Source: Amycolatopsis sulphurea (GTDB taxonomy: Bacteria > Actinomycetota > Actinomycetes > Mycobacteriales > Pseudonocardiaceae). From it: a stretch of 64,000 bases of DNA. Of this stretch, positions 35,148 through 43,843 are shown one piece after another. The stretch is taken from positions 3,286,001 to 3,350,000 of the forward strand of contig NZ_PDJK01000002.1 in NCBI RefSeq assembly GCF_002564045.1, read 5' to 3'. The notes under the pieces are model-generated. The model was not told the origin of the DNA, searched no databases, and saw only the letters and a program-made list of their open reading frames with translations. A program made the translations under genes and the position numbers. Each line of letters starts with the position of its first letter. Position 1 is the first letter of the stretch.

Positions 35148-37877
35148 ATGCCAGCCAAGCCCAAGTACGAAGACCTCAAGCTCGCCGCATTCCAGCTGCG
35201 GACCGACGTCCCGTGGGAGCGCCGCCTGTACCTGTTGCGTTTCCCTGAGCCCTGGAAGAAGCCGTTGACCACCCTCGCCAAGGCACGTCGGAACGGCGAG
35301 GAAATCCGCTCGGTCCCGATCACGCTGCTCAACGACGTGATCGCGGCCCTGGTACCCGACGTCATCACAGTCGCTACGCGCGCGACGATCGGTGAGAACG
35401 CGCCGTGGATCTACAGCGATGTCGAGGTGAACACCGAGTCGCTGTTCGCCATCATCGCGACCTGGATCCGCGCTACGGCAGCCGACCCGGCCAAGGCCGA
35501 AGCGATCCTGGGCAGGCTGCACCAATCCGATCTTGTCTGGACTCCGTTAGATGTCGACTTCACCACGTTGACCTCCGACAGCGCCGACGAGGTCCAGTCC
35601 GACGAACTCTACCGCCTCCTGCCGCACGTCATCGCTGCAGAACTGAGCGCACCGGGACTCCAGCATGTGCACCTGATGCCGAAGAATCCCGATGCGGACC
35701 CTGCGGACGCCGAACCGGCTGACGTCGAGCAGGTGATCTCGCAGTTCCACCGGACACCCGCCGAGCAGGGCGCGTGCGTGATGAACTGGCCACCGCACCG
35801 TATGCCCCACCGGCCCTTGTCCTACATGATCAATATTACGGCTCAAAGCCGGGCGTTCAACTCGCAGCCGCTGGTACACATCTCCGTGGGGACGCGCAGG
35901 TGGGCGCATAAAGAAGCCAAGCTGAGCTTCAACCAGGGGCACAGCGTTTACATGCTGCCTTCCCTGCCGTGGCTGCCGGGACTGAACCAATCACGCAGCT
36001 TCCTCGTGGCATCGATCGAGTCTTGGAAGAAGGACGCGCCGAACACCGATCAGGGCTTTGAGTACTCAGCTCGCTGGTCAGGTGGAAAGATCGGGAAGAT
36101 CCTCCGGGAACTCGGACTTTCCGAGAAGCTTCCCGACCCCGAGGTGCTCAAGAGCAAACCCACCACGTACCTGGCAGCGCCCAACGCCGCGGCGCTCGTC
36201 TTCCGCAACGGCATGTACTCCTTCGACCACCCCGTCGCCCCAGGGACGTCCCTCGCGGACAAGGTCCCGATCGTCGAATGGGTCACCAACACCCTCGCCG
36301 ATCGACTGGTTCCCGTCGAGAACCTGCGCAAGGGCTCCCAAGTGTTCCTGGACGCCAAGAAGCTCAAGGAGTCCAAATTCGCCGCCTCGGAGGCAGCCCA
36401 ACTGCGCAAGGCCATCGCGGACACCATCGGCGAGACCCTGGGCGTCGATATCTTCTACGACACCACTCACACCAAGAACTACGCCCGTGCCACCCTGTCC
36501 AGGCTGCTCGGCATCGAAGTACCCGAGGACACAGACCGCCTCACCGGAAAACCCGAAACCATCGTCACCGACGAACTCACCATCCTCACTACCGTGCGCC
36601 CCGTCGGCGCATGGGGCGGCGGGCTAGCCGGCGACGACACGACGATCACCAACAAGGACCGCTTCCAAGCGGCCGTCAACAGTCGTATCGATAAGATCGG
36701 CGATGAGCTTGGAAACGCCGAGGTGCCAACCATCTCGCTCGTCGAGATCAAGGGCAAGAAGTCGTACGCCGGCAAACAACGAACCTCCGACCCAAAGTTC
36801 GCGATCAAGGTCGGCCTGTCCCGGACCGGACGGCTGTCCCAATGCGTCACCGAAGCCCCAGAACCGGTCCCGGCCGAAGGTGATCAAGGAGCAACCGCAT
36901 CTGACTCGAGCCTGGAGAAGATGCGTTTCAGTTGGTATGACCTACTGCGCCAACTGGGAGTCCGTACCACCGACCTTCCAGTCCAACCGGAAGGAACAAG
37001 CGTCCGCGAGGCACCCGCTTACCTCGCGTTCTGGCTGGTCCGCCAGAACCAGCGCAGTCGTTGGGAAGGCATCACGCGTCAGGTTCCCGTTGCGGTCCTC
37101 ATCGACCCGACCGGACGGCATGTTCAGGCTTGCGCGCCCAACGTCCGGTGGACCCCGCTGCACCGCGCACAGCACGAGATCAGTCGGCATCACATGCTCA
37201 CGGACCAGAAGCGGACCCCCGAAGAGATCACCCGCTTCTTCGAGCAGGTCCTTCGCAGTGTTGCCCGCCAGTACCCGTCGCTGCTGTTGCTCACCAGCGC
37301 CCAGAATCTCAGGTGGGGTTGGCCGCACCTCAACAACCCCGACATGGCAATCGATACCATCAAGTTCGGCCAACAACCCCAAGACATCAGCCGCTACCCC
37401 GGCCTCCGGCATGTCCGTCTGCGCACGACCGAACGCCACGAGGTACCCGACACGTGGGCTGCCAACACCAAGGAAGAAGGCCACTCCGCCGGCTACTGGA
37501 TCGCTGAGGATCGCATCTACTTCAGCACTGGCGAAAAGCCCCGCACGGCCAGCAGCGCAGTCAAGAGCGCATCGAAGGTCGTACCCCGATGGCGAAAGGG
37601 GGAACTGGTTAACCCATCAACCAAATCGATGGTGTGGAACGCTCGCGCACTCGAGTTCACCGTCGCAGCAATCCAGCCCGGCGACGTCCCAGAAGACTGG
37701 GCTGCACTCACGCACGATCTCCGCTGGGCCACCCCGCACTACGACTATTCCATCGCCCTACCGTGGCCACTCGCGGTCGCCAAGCAAATCGCTCAGTACA
37801 TCATGCCCCTAGACCTTCTCGACGACGTGGACGAAATCGAGGCAGACAGCTCATCACCTGTCGATGACGGGAACTAG
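35148..37877 (+). CDS. pPIWI-RE module protein (prokaryotic PIWI with conserved Arg/Glu)
   Basis: This 909-residue protein is the PIWI-RE component. The N-terminal module starts KPKYEDLKLAAFQLR. The C-terminal PIWI-like region includes VPVAVLIDPTGRHVQACAPN, RNQRSRWEG and IYFSTGEKPRTASSA. The PIWI-RE family carries conserved Arg and Glu residues instead of the full slicer tetrad; I cannot assign them with certainty. ATG at 35148 lies 5 bases after the helicase stop with GAAGGA upstream. Known family reasoning predicts guide-dependent recognition of foreign nucleic acid. Confidence 0.85.
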   Translation: MPAKPKYEDLKLAAFQLRTDVPWERRLYLLRFPEPWKKPLTTLAKARRNGEEIRSVPITLLNDVIAALVPDVITVATRATIGENAPWIYSDVEVNTESLFAIIATWIRATAADPAKAEAILGRLHQSDLVWTPLDVDFTTLTSDSADEVQSDELYRLLPHVIAAELSAPGLQHVHLMPKNPDADPADAEPADVEQVISQFHRTPAEQGACVMNWPPHRMPHRPLSYMINITAQSRAFNSQPLVHISVGTRRWAHKEAKLSFNQGHSVYMLPSLPWLPGLNQSRSFLVASIESWKKDAPNTDQGFEYSARWSGGKIGKILRELGLSEKLPDPEVLKSKPTTYLAAPNAAALVFRNGMYSFDHPVAPGTSLADKVPIVEWVTNTLADRLVPVENLRKGSQVFLDAKKLKESKFAASEAAQLRKAIADTIGETLGVDIFYDTTHTKNYARATLSRLLGIEVPEDTDRLTGKPETIVTDELTILTTVRPVGAWGGGLAGDDTTITNKDRFQAAVNSRIDKIGDELGNAEVPTISLVEIKGKKSYAGKQRTSDPKFAIKVGLSRTGRLSQCVTEAPEPVPAEGDQGATASDSSLEKMRFSWYDLLRQLGVRTTDLPVQPEGTSVREAPAYLAFWLVRQNQRSRWEGITRQVPVAVLIDPTGRHVQACAPNVRWTPLHRAQHEISRHHMLTDQKRTPEEITRFFEQVLRSVARQYPSLLLLTSAQNLRWGWPHLNNPDMAIDTIKFGQQPQDISRYPGLRHVRLRTTERHEVPDTWAANTKEEGHSAGYWIAEDRIYFSTGEKPRTASSAVKSASKVVPRWRKGELVNPSTKSMVWNARALEFTVAAIQPGDVPEDWAALTHDLRWATPHYDYSIALPWPLAVAKQIAQYIMPLDLLDDVDEIEADSSSPVDDGN

Positions 37878-37968
37878 GCGCCGCCCGTGTTGGCGGAGCC
37901 GTACACGCCGATCTCCGCCAACTCGACGTTCATCAACCTGAATTGGCGGCGGACACCAAGGAGCCTCC

Positions 37969-39063
37969 TTGCCCACCTGCCCCTTCTGTGGCTTCACCGG
38001 CAAGCTGACCGCCGAGCATGTCTTTGGGAACTGGCTGTCGCGGATCGGCCTGGACCTGGAACCAATGGCGCACGGCGCCGGGCCGTTGAACCGCGTAGGA
38101 CAGGACCTGGGTGTGCGTCCGCCGTTCCGTCAGACGGTGCGCGTCTGTGGCGGCTGTAACAACGGCTGGATGAGTCGCCTCGAGGCGGTCGCCGCCCGGG
38201 TCCTGACACCCTTCATCCTGGGTGAAGCGGGGCAGATCGCGGCCGAGGACGCGGGAGCCGTCGCGGCGTGGGTCCAGAAGACAGCCCTCACGGCCATGCT
38301 CGTATCGTCCGAGACCCAGCGCAGCGCAGGCTATGGGCTCCCGCAGTCGGAATACCGTGGGCTGTCGAACGCCAGAGACGAGATGCAACCGCTTCCTGCC
38401 AGTCAGTTCTGGGTCGGGGGGTACACGGGAGAGAGCCGGCTCGCCTCGACGTGGGTCACGCCGTTGACGGTGACGGCCAGTGAGTTGTCGGAGCCTGACC
38501 GGCCGCAGGGTTACGCGATGACCATCGTGCTGGGGCAACTGTTGCTGCACGGCGTGCGGTTCACGACGCCAAGCCTGCAGGTCGAGGTGACCACCAGGCA
38601 GGAGTTGCCACAGTTGTGGCCACCGGCGGAACAAGTCGCGTGGTCCAGCGGAATGCCCGTGGACGATGCGGCCTACCTCGGCTTCGCCGCAGGCAAAGAC
38701 CTTCGTTCGATGGAGCGGCATATCGAGGTACGGCCGTGGAAGCCCGCGACGGAACTTCCTGAAAGCAGGACTGTCGGCAGCATGGTGGAGCTGCCGACTG
38801 CCTGCGGCAAGCACGTCGTGTACTACCCCGCCGGCCTGGTCGACGAGGCGCTGCGCGGCAGGTTCTATGCATTCGGGACAGCGTGTGAGTGTGGCACGGC
38901 GTACCTAGTCCAGACCGAGCCTGACGGCGCTCACTGCAAGGCGGTGAACTCGGTGGATGTCATCTCCGAGTTGTACGAGAGCCTGCCTGGAAGGGAAGTT
39001 GTGCTTGAGGACCAGCACGGCATGTTTCCCTGCAAGCGACTACCGGAAGCATCAGAGCGCTGA
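37969..39063 (+). CDS. HNH-type nuclease family protein
   Basis: This 364-residue protein begins with an HNH-like zinc module: CPFC (residues 4-7), TAEHVFGNWLSR with the Glu-His pair, then CGGCNNGWMSRLE. This pattern occurs in predicted HNH endonucleases of defence loci. The rest is unfamiliar, with a C-terminal CECGTAYLV. TTG at 37969 is chosen because AAGGAG lies 5 bases upstream; without it the CxxC would be lost. It follows the pPIWI-RE operon by 91 bases on the same strand, and its stop overlaps the start of the next gene. Confidence 0.7.
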   Translation: MPTCPFCGFTGKLTAEHVFGNWLSRIGLDLEPMAHGAGPLNRVGQDLGVRPPFRQTVRVCGGCNNGWMSRLEAVAARVLTPFILGEAGQIAAEDAGAVAAWVQKTALTAMLVSSETQRSAGYGLPQSEYRGLSNARDEMQPLPASQFWVGGYTGESRLASTWVTPLTVTASELSEPDRPQGYAMTIVLGQLLLHGVRFTTPSLQVEVTTRQELPQLWPPAEQVAWSSGMPVDDAAYLGFAAGKDLRSMERHIEVRPWKPATELPESRTVGSMVELPTACGKHVVYYPAGLVDEALRGRFYAFGTACECGTAYLVQTEPDGAHCKAVNSVDVISELYESLPGREVVLEDQHGMFPCKRLPEASER

Positions 39064-39593
39064 TGCAAGTTCTCCTGGTCCATCAACCTAGCGTCGCCCA
39101 CACGTTTCCTGCCAATCTCTCGCGCATAGTCGGGGGTCAGCGCTACCGTGACGGTGTGAGCAAGGACGGTCTGACGCGGTTGGTCGTGTCGCTTATGGTG
39201 TCCGGCGGGGTGACCGCCGTGGATGCCGCGCATCCTGCCGATGCTCATGCTGCTGTGCTCCGCGCGGTCCGTCTGCCAGGTGGCGAGATGCTCTCACGTG
39301 CCTTCGACACGGAGGTGCGTACAGTGCCGGACCCCAGCGTCGGGCTGCGCGTCCTCGGCCTGACCCAGGCCCTATGGAGGGCGGTCGGCCGAGGTTGGCT
39401 TGAGCCGCGCGACGGAGGCGGGCAAGCGCTACTCGTGCTGTCGGACGCCGCTGCAAAGGACCTCGCCGCGGACCTCAGCCAACTCGACCGATCCCAGGGC
39501 TCCGCAGTGCGTCAGGCCGGTGACGCCTGGGCAAGGGACTCCACCTGCCTGAAGAACTCGGTCAGCGCCTTCGCGTCTCCCGCGTCCGTGTAG
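39063..39593 (+). CDS. Hypothetical protein linked to HNH protein and kinase
   Basis: This protein of up to 176 residues is unrecognised. TGATG coupling to the HNH gene supports the ATG at 39063, but no ribosome site is present; GTG at 39156 (SKDGLTRLVVSLMVSGGV) is a plausible alternative. The core (FDTEVRTVPDPSVGLRVLGL, then LWRAVGRGWLEPRDG) looks like a compact winged-helix or nuclease-accessory fold, which I cannot confirm. Its 3' end overlaps the 3' end of the kinase gene on the other strand by 82 bases. Confidence 0.6.
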   Translation: MQVLLVHQPSVAHTFPANLSRIVGGQRYRDGVSKDGLTRLVVSLMVSGGVTAVDAAHPADAHAAVLRAVRLPGGEMLSRAFDTEVRTVPDPSVGLRVLGLTQALWRAVGRGWLEPRDGGGQALLVLSDAAAKDLAADLSQLDRSQGSAVRQAGDAWARDSTCLKNSVSAFASPASV

Positions 39594-40636
39594 CTGGTTA
39601 GCCGGCGGATGCTTCGCCAAGGGCTGCCCGGCCTCTGCCACTCGGCGGTTACTTGTACCCGTCCGGCGTGACGTCCACGCGCCACTTCGATCGCTTGGAC
39701 GCGGTAGTGTCGGCGCCTCGCGGGGATTTTGGTGGGTGGCCAGGTGCCAACCCACTCGCCGAGCAGGTCTGCCCCTGATACACGTCGCCAGTCAACGTAT
39801 TGCAGCCCGTTGAGCTTGCGGAGCGCGGAGCGTGCTGTGTCTGGCCTCCTTGCAGGTTCCACCCGCACCAGTGAACTGACAAACTTCCTCACGTTGGGCG
39901 GCACGTGCGGCGGGAACGTATACCACCGGTCGGTCATTGCGCGCTTCCCCGCGGCAAGGCGGGTGTCAACCTCGGAAAACTGGATCTGCTCGTACGGGAA
40001 CCTGCCAGCGAGCATCTCGACTGTTGTGACTCCGAGCGAGTACAGATCCGATCTGAGGGTCACATGCCCAGTGGACTTGGCCTCGGGTGCGAGGTACAAA
40101 GGCGTGCCCCCGTAGTCCGGCGCTGTGCCAGTACGCGGGTCGATTTTGCCGGCGGAGCCTAGGTCAGCGAGGACTGCGTTCTCCCGCGACTGGTCGAGAA
40201 GGATGTTGTCGGGCTTGACGTCCCTGTGCACGTACGCGCGATCCTGATGCAGGTACTCCAGGGCGTCCAGCACCTGGCCGCAGATCCTCATCGCGTCGGC
40301 CAAGCCGAATCCGTGCCCGTCCATGAGCGCGTCGTAGACGCTCCCTCCTGGGTAGTAGTCGCAGATGAAGGTCACGGCGTCCAGACCACGGAACTGGGGG
40401 TCGGGTTCCCATTGGGCGTCCCACACCTCGATCAGATGCTTGTGCCGGGCCTCCTTCAACAGGTGCGGCTCGCGGGCCACCCCGTCGGGCACGCTGAGGA
40501 GGGAGATCGTTTTCTGTACGACGTCGCGATCGAAGATGTCGTGCCTCGCAAGCCGGCAGACGCCGACGTTGCCCTCCCCGATTGTTTGGAGGATCTCGTA
40601 GGTGGGCCGTTGAAGGAGGTCTCCGACGATGGGCAT
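39512..40636 (-). CDS. Serine/threonine protein kinase (soluble)
   Basis: This 374-residue protein has a full Hanks-type kinase domain. The G-loop is IGEGNVGVC, and a likely VAIK-type Lys lies in RDVVQKTISLL. The catalytic loop is YVHRDVKPDNILLD. ADLGS stands in place of DFG, followed by YGGTPLYLAPEA and YSLGVTTVEML. The DLG form keeps the metal-binding Asp. The C-terminal domain of about 90 residues (WVGTWPPTKIPARRRHYRVQ onward) is not a PASTA or membrane region. ATG at 40636 has GGAGAG upstream, 3 bases after the preceding gene's stop, so the two are coupled. Targets unknown. Confidence 0.9.
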   Translation of the reverse strand: MPIVGDLLQRPTYEILQTIGEGNVGVCRLARHDIFDRDVVQKTISLLSVPDGVAREPHLLKEARHKHLIEVWDAQWEPDPQFRGLDAVTFICDYYPGGSVYDALMDGHGFGLADAMRICGQVLDALEYLHQDRAYVHRDVKPDNILLDQSRENAVLADLGSAGKIDPRTGTAPDYGGTPLYLAPEAKSTGHVTLRSDLYSLGVTTVEMLAGRFPYEQIQFSEVDTRLAAGKRAMTDRWYTFPPHVPPNVRKFVSSLVRVEPARRPDTARSALRKLNGLQYVDWRRVSGADLLGEWVGTWPPTKIPARRRHYRVQAIEVARGRHAGRVQVTAEWQRPGSPWRSIRRLTSYTDAGDAKALTEFFRQVESLAQASPA

Positions 40637-40639
40637 ATC

Positions 40640-41104
40640 TCACTCTCCGACGATCTCTGCGCGTGCCGCCACCGCGGCGAGATCTCGCTTCTTCGTCCAG
40701 TATTTCCCTACCGGGGTATCGAAGACGCTGGCCACGTGGTCAGCGACCGCGCCTTTGCGGGGTAGGCCCAACCGAGAGCGGAGCGTCGCGCGGGCGAGCC
40801 GGACGCATGTCACCTGGGCGTCTACTGCGCAAGATGCCAGCAGCGCCTCGGCGGTAAACCGAGTCCGCATGTCCGCGACCTTCGGTACCCGCCCACCCGG
40901 TTCCATGTCTAGGATCACGACCCGATTGGGTGACAGTGCCGTCAGTGCGTGCACGCACTCGTCTCGGAACGCCACGATGGCGTACCCGGCCTGGGGGCCG
41001 TCGCGCAACTCAAGGCAATTCGGCTCGGTCTCTAACACACCGTTGTCGTCGACCAGGCAGAGCCACAGCTTGCCGCCCGCCGCGTTCACGCCGAGAACTC
41101 TCAA
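40640..41104 (-). CDS. RNase H/RuvC-like fold protein (putative)
   Basis: This 154-residue protein starts RVLGVNAAGGKLWLCLVDDN, a beta-hairpin pattern like RuvC/RNase H-fold proteins. A second acidic strand is NRVVILDMEPGG, and a C-terminal helix is KKRDLAAVAARAEIVGE. The first strand lacks the canonical Asp (N is in its place), so nuclease activity is uncertain. TTG at 41104 is used. It is the first gene of a two-gene operon with the kinase. The module with the convergent HNH gene pair is not a system I know. Confidence 0.5.
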   Translation of the reverse strand: MRVLGVNAAGGKLWLCLVDDNGVLETEPNCLELRDGPQAGYAIVAFRDECVHALTALSPNRVVILDMEPGGRVPKVADMRTRFTAEALLASCAVDAQVTCVRLARATLRSRLGLPRKGAVADHVASVFDTPVGKYWTKKRDLAAVAARAEIVGE

Positions 41105-41287
41105 ATCTGGTTACTCACCCCTCGTCAGTGCCGGATCCGCAGGGCACCAGAGTAAGCGCCCAGGCCGCCGCGACCTTGACGACCTCATCCTTCAGCTCCG
41201 CGTAGGCAATATCGCGGGCTGTCGTCGACCTCACCGACCCAGTGGATCGGGACCTGGTCGCCGCTGATCGGACAGTCAGTGCTCGGC

Positions 41288-41728
41288 TCACGATCGTGGC
41301 CGTCCGTGGGTGTCGCGGGTGGGGACGCCGCGTTCGCGGAGTTTGGTCAGCACGGTGGTGTGGTCGACGCCCAGGTGTGTGCCGACTCGCGCGAGGGACC
41401 AGCCGAGGTTGTAGAGGTGGATGGCGTCGTCGACCTGCTCGGGGGCAAGTCCGCGGCGACGCATCGGCACGTCGTGTCGTTTGAGGATGTTGCTGACCGT
41501 CCGCCGTTCGATGCCGAATCGGGTACCCAGCTCGTACACGGTTGCTCCGGCTTGGTATCCAGCGATGAGGTCCTTGACCTGGACGGCATCGAGTTGCCGT
41601 GCCCGACCCGGTCTTGGCCGGTCGACGGGCGGCGGAGCGGGCGCGGACGGGTCGGGGAGCTTCCCTAGCAGTGTCTCCAGGGCTTCTACCTGGGGTTTTG
41701 TGTTGTAGTAAGTTCCCCCAAGGTCCAC
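41288..41728 (-). CDS. Double helix-turn-helix protein (intact copy)
   Basis: This 146-residue protein has two resolvase/Tc3-type helix-turn-helix units: VKDLIAGYQAGATVYELGTR then FGIERRTVSNILKRHDVPM, and VDDAIHLYNLGWSLARVG then THLGVDHTTVLTKLRERGVP. It starts at GTG 41728. Related copies lie at 16.4 kb (broken), 24.7 kb (remnant) and 60.7 kb (intact and coupled to a DUF2637 gene). It is probably a transfer or maintenance regulator of an ICE, here detached from its partner gene. A 13-bp inverted repeat lies 13 bases upstream. Confidence 0.85.
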   Translation of the reverse strand: MDLGGTYYNTKPQVEALETLLGKLPDPSAPAPPPVDRPRPGRARQLDAVQVKDLIAGYQAGATVYELGTRFGIERRTVSNILKRHDVPMRRRGLAPEQVDDAIHLYNLGWSLARVGTHLGVDHTTVLTKLRERGVPTRDTHGRPRS

Positions 41729-41740
41729 AGGGACCGGAGC

Positions 41741-41799
41741 ATCGGTAGCCCCTACACTACCTCTGACCTGCGGTTTTACGGGGTCGAGGGGCTACCGAT
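41741..41799. promoter_or_regulatory. 13-bp perfect inverted repeat upstream of the HTH gene
   Basis: ATCGGTAGCCCCT (41741-41753) and AGGGGCTACCGAT (41787-41799) are exact reverse complements with 33 bases between. The layout, but not the sequence, is shared by the repeat upstream of the HTH gene at 61.1 kb. It may be an operator for the HTH protein or a recombination site; the long loop argues against a simple terminator. Confidence 0.6.
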
Positions 41800-41951
41800 C
41801 GGGCGCTGTCGATTTTTACCTCAACTAGAACTCCGCCTTCGACGAGCGGAGGCGGTCTTGTCTCACCGTCGTAGCAGGATTTAGGCGGGTTCGCGGCCCA
41901 GGTGATTAGGTGACCAAGGGCGTCGCGTCGCTGATCCTGCGTTCTTCTGGA

Positions 41952-42983
41952 TCATCGCATGGCGATGGCGTTGGCCGGGGAGCCAACGCCGCCGACGATC
42001 GTCAGTGGTGCCACGGTGAGCAGGAATGACCACTGGTTGTCGTTGGCGCAGGCGGCGGCGAGTGCGTCGAGGTTCCAGAGTTCGCCAATGGGCATGCCGA
42101 GGAGACCGATAAGGGCGCGGTGCATGATGCCCGAATGTGGGTCACGCTCGCCGGTTTCTCGCTCGGCGCGGATGAAGAACGGGCTGTCGGGTGCGGCGGG
42201 CCAGCATTCGAGGGCGAAGTTGTCCGCGGCGACGAGGCTGACGCGGTGGTCCCATAGCCAGGCGAGGATGTCGTGCGACTGGGCGAGCCCGGGGTGAATC
42301 TGGCTGCTGTGCAAGCTTTTCTTGATGTGCGGATCGGCTTGGGTGAGGTACCAGTGCATCCACCCGAAACGGATGAGGACGATGTCGCCGGGGTGGACGT
42401 CGGTGCCTTGCGCGGCGCGGGTGTCCTCCAGTTCTTGCGCGGTGATCGCGCGGCTGGAGTGGGGGTCGATCGGTTTGCCGCGGAGGCGGAGGTGACGGTC
42501 GACGTCGAGCAGGACAGCGCGGCCTGCGATGGGCAGGGTGGCGAGGTGGTGGATGCTGAGCGTCTCGTCGCCGGGGACGAAGCGGCCGGCGTCGGCGCCG
42601 TTGTAGAAGCCGTGTTCGGGGTGGCCGATGTGGCGGAGCCCGTCGAGTTGGCTGCCGTACTGGGTGTAGAACCCGTCGAGCCATTCGTCGCGGTGGAACG
42701 GGGTGCGCTGGAAGATGTGGTGCTCGATCGGTTTGCGGGTCGGCGCGAGTGAGGTGCTGATCGCGGTCGAGGGCAGGTCGAGGGAGTACGCGGTTCCGGT
42801 GCGGATTTCGCCTGCTGCGGCGTGCAAGTCGTTGAGGGACAGGAAGTTCAGGGTGCCGAGCTGGTCGTCTGGGCCGAACAGGCCCCAGCTGGAGCCGGCC
42901 GGCGCGTCGGTGCGGGCGAGCAGGGCGGTGTAGTCGGGCAGATCGGCTAGGGGCCGGGCGGCGGGGGCGTCGAGTTCGGACAT
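41952..42983 (-). CDS. Cyclase family (kynurenine formamidase-like) hydrolase
   Basis: This 343-residue protein belongs to the cyclase/KynB-like metal-hydrolase family, which hydrolyses amides, lactams or lactones such as isatin or formylkynurenine. Visible are TQYGSQLDGLRHIGHPEHGF, where the family usually has H-x-G-T-H-x-D, and HPGDIVLIRFGW, PGLAQSHDILAWLWD and SLVAADNFALE. The missing second His is typical of a subgroup acting on other substrates. ATG at 42983 lies 24 bases after the IclR stop, so the two form an operon. It probably feeds ring substrate or product into the adjacent aromatic pathway. Confidence 0.85.
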   Translation of the reverse strand: MSELDAPAARPLADLPDYTALLARTDAPAGSSWGLFGPDDQLGTLNFLSLNDLHAAAGEIRTGTAYSLDLPSTAISTSLAPTRKPIEHHIFQRTPFHRDEWLDGFYTQYGSQLDGLRHIGHPEHGFYNGADAGRFVPGDETLSIHHLATLPIAGRAVLLDVDRHLRLRGKPIDPHSSRAITAQELEDTRAAQGTDVHPGDIVLIRFGWMHWYLTQADPHIKKSLHSSQIHPGLAQSHDILAWLWDHRVSLVAADNFALECWPAAPDSPFFIRAERETGERDPHSGIMHRALIGLLGMPIGELWNLDALAAACANDNQWSFLLTVAPLTIVGGVGSPANAIAMR

Positions 42984-43007
42984 GGTCGTTCCGTTCGTTG
43001 TGGGGCT

Positions 43008-43793
43008 TCAGCTGGTGCGGGCCCCGGCGCCGAGGGCTTCGCTGATCGTGTGGGCGGTGTCGCGCAGCGGCGGGAGGTACTCCTCGGTGAGGCGTTGCAT
43101 CGTGCAGGCGAGGGTGCCGCAAGACAGGGAGAGGGCGGCGATCGCGCGGCCGTCGCTGTCGAAGACCGGGGCCGCGGCGGAGCGTCGTCCGAGTTCGAGT
43201 TCCTGGTCGACGGCGTCCCAGCCGCGTTCACGGACCACGGCGAGCCGTTCGCGCAGCGCGGCCGGGTCGGTCAGGGTCGATTCGGTCAAGGCCTCCAGTG
43301 GGCCGTCGCCGAGGACGGCGTCGACGTCGGTTTGCGCGGCGAATGCGAGCAACACATGGCCCATGGACGTGGCGTGTGCCGGTAGCCGGGTGCCGACGGC
43401 GAGGTTGACGCTGGTGATGCGGCCGCGCTGGACGCGGTCGACGTAGACGACATCCGATCCGTCGAGTGCGGCGAGCGAGGTGCCGACGCCGAGCTTGTCG
43501 GTGAGCTCCTCCATCAGCGGACGGGCCACGTCGGTCAGCCGCACCGAGGACAGGTAGGCGTACCCGAGGGCCAGCACTTTCGGGGTCAGGCCGAAGCGAC
43601 CATCGCTCGTCCGGGCGTAACCGAGGCGTTCCAGGGTCAGCATGATCCGCCGAACGATCGGTTTGGACAGTCCCGTCGCGGACGCGAGTTCGCTCAGTCC
43701 GAGCAGAGGACCTCGCCCGGAGAAGGCTGCGATCACCTGCAATCCGCGTTCCAGCGTCTGCAGGTGGTCTCGCCGTTCGTGCTCGTCGGTCAA
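43008..43793 (-). CDS. IclR-family transcriptional regulator
   Basis: This 261-residue regulator has an N-terminal winged helix (LQVIAAFSGRGPLLGLSELA, TGLSKPIVRRIMLTLERLGY) and a C-terminal effector domain (SMGHVLLAFAAQTDVDAVLG, RGWDAVDQELELG, AALSLSC). The start is TTG at 43793 with AAGGAGG upstream. It is divergent from the first catabolic operon and is likely to control both that operon and the cyclase gene downstream. Two palindromic sites lie between the divergent genes. Confidence 0.93.
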   Translation of the reverse strand: MTDEHERRDHLQTLERGLQVIAAFSGRGPLLGLSELASATGLSKPIVRRIMLTLERLGYARTSDGRFGLTPKVLALGYAYLSSVRLTDVARPLMEELTDKLGVGTSLAALDGSDVVYVDRVQRGRITSVNLAVGTRLPAHATSMGHVLLAFAAQTDVDAVLGDGPLEALTESTLTDPAALRERLAVVRERGWDAVDQELELGRRSAAAPVFDSDGRAIAALSLSCGTLACTMQRLTEEYLPPLRDTAHTISEALGAGARTS

Positions 43794-43843
43794 TGCGTCC
43801 TCCTTGACATCACCGTGTCTCTGCGCTCATTCTGACATGCGTT

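Noticed and set aside
24814..37877. A CRISPR array or cas genes accompanying the PIWI-RE and restriction genes.
   Set aside because: No regularly spaced short repeats were seen, and no Cas-like proteins are encoded in the window.
41741..41799. The inverted repeats upstream of the HTH genes as integron attC sites.
   Set aside because: They lack the conserved outer RYYYAAC/GTTRRRY boxes, and no integron integrase is present.
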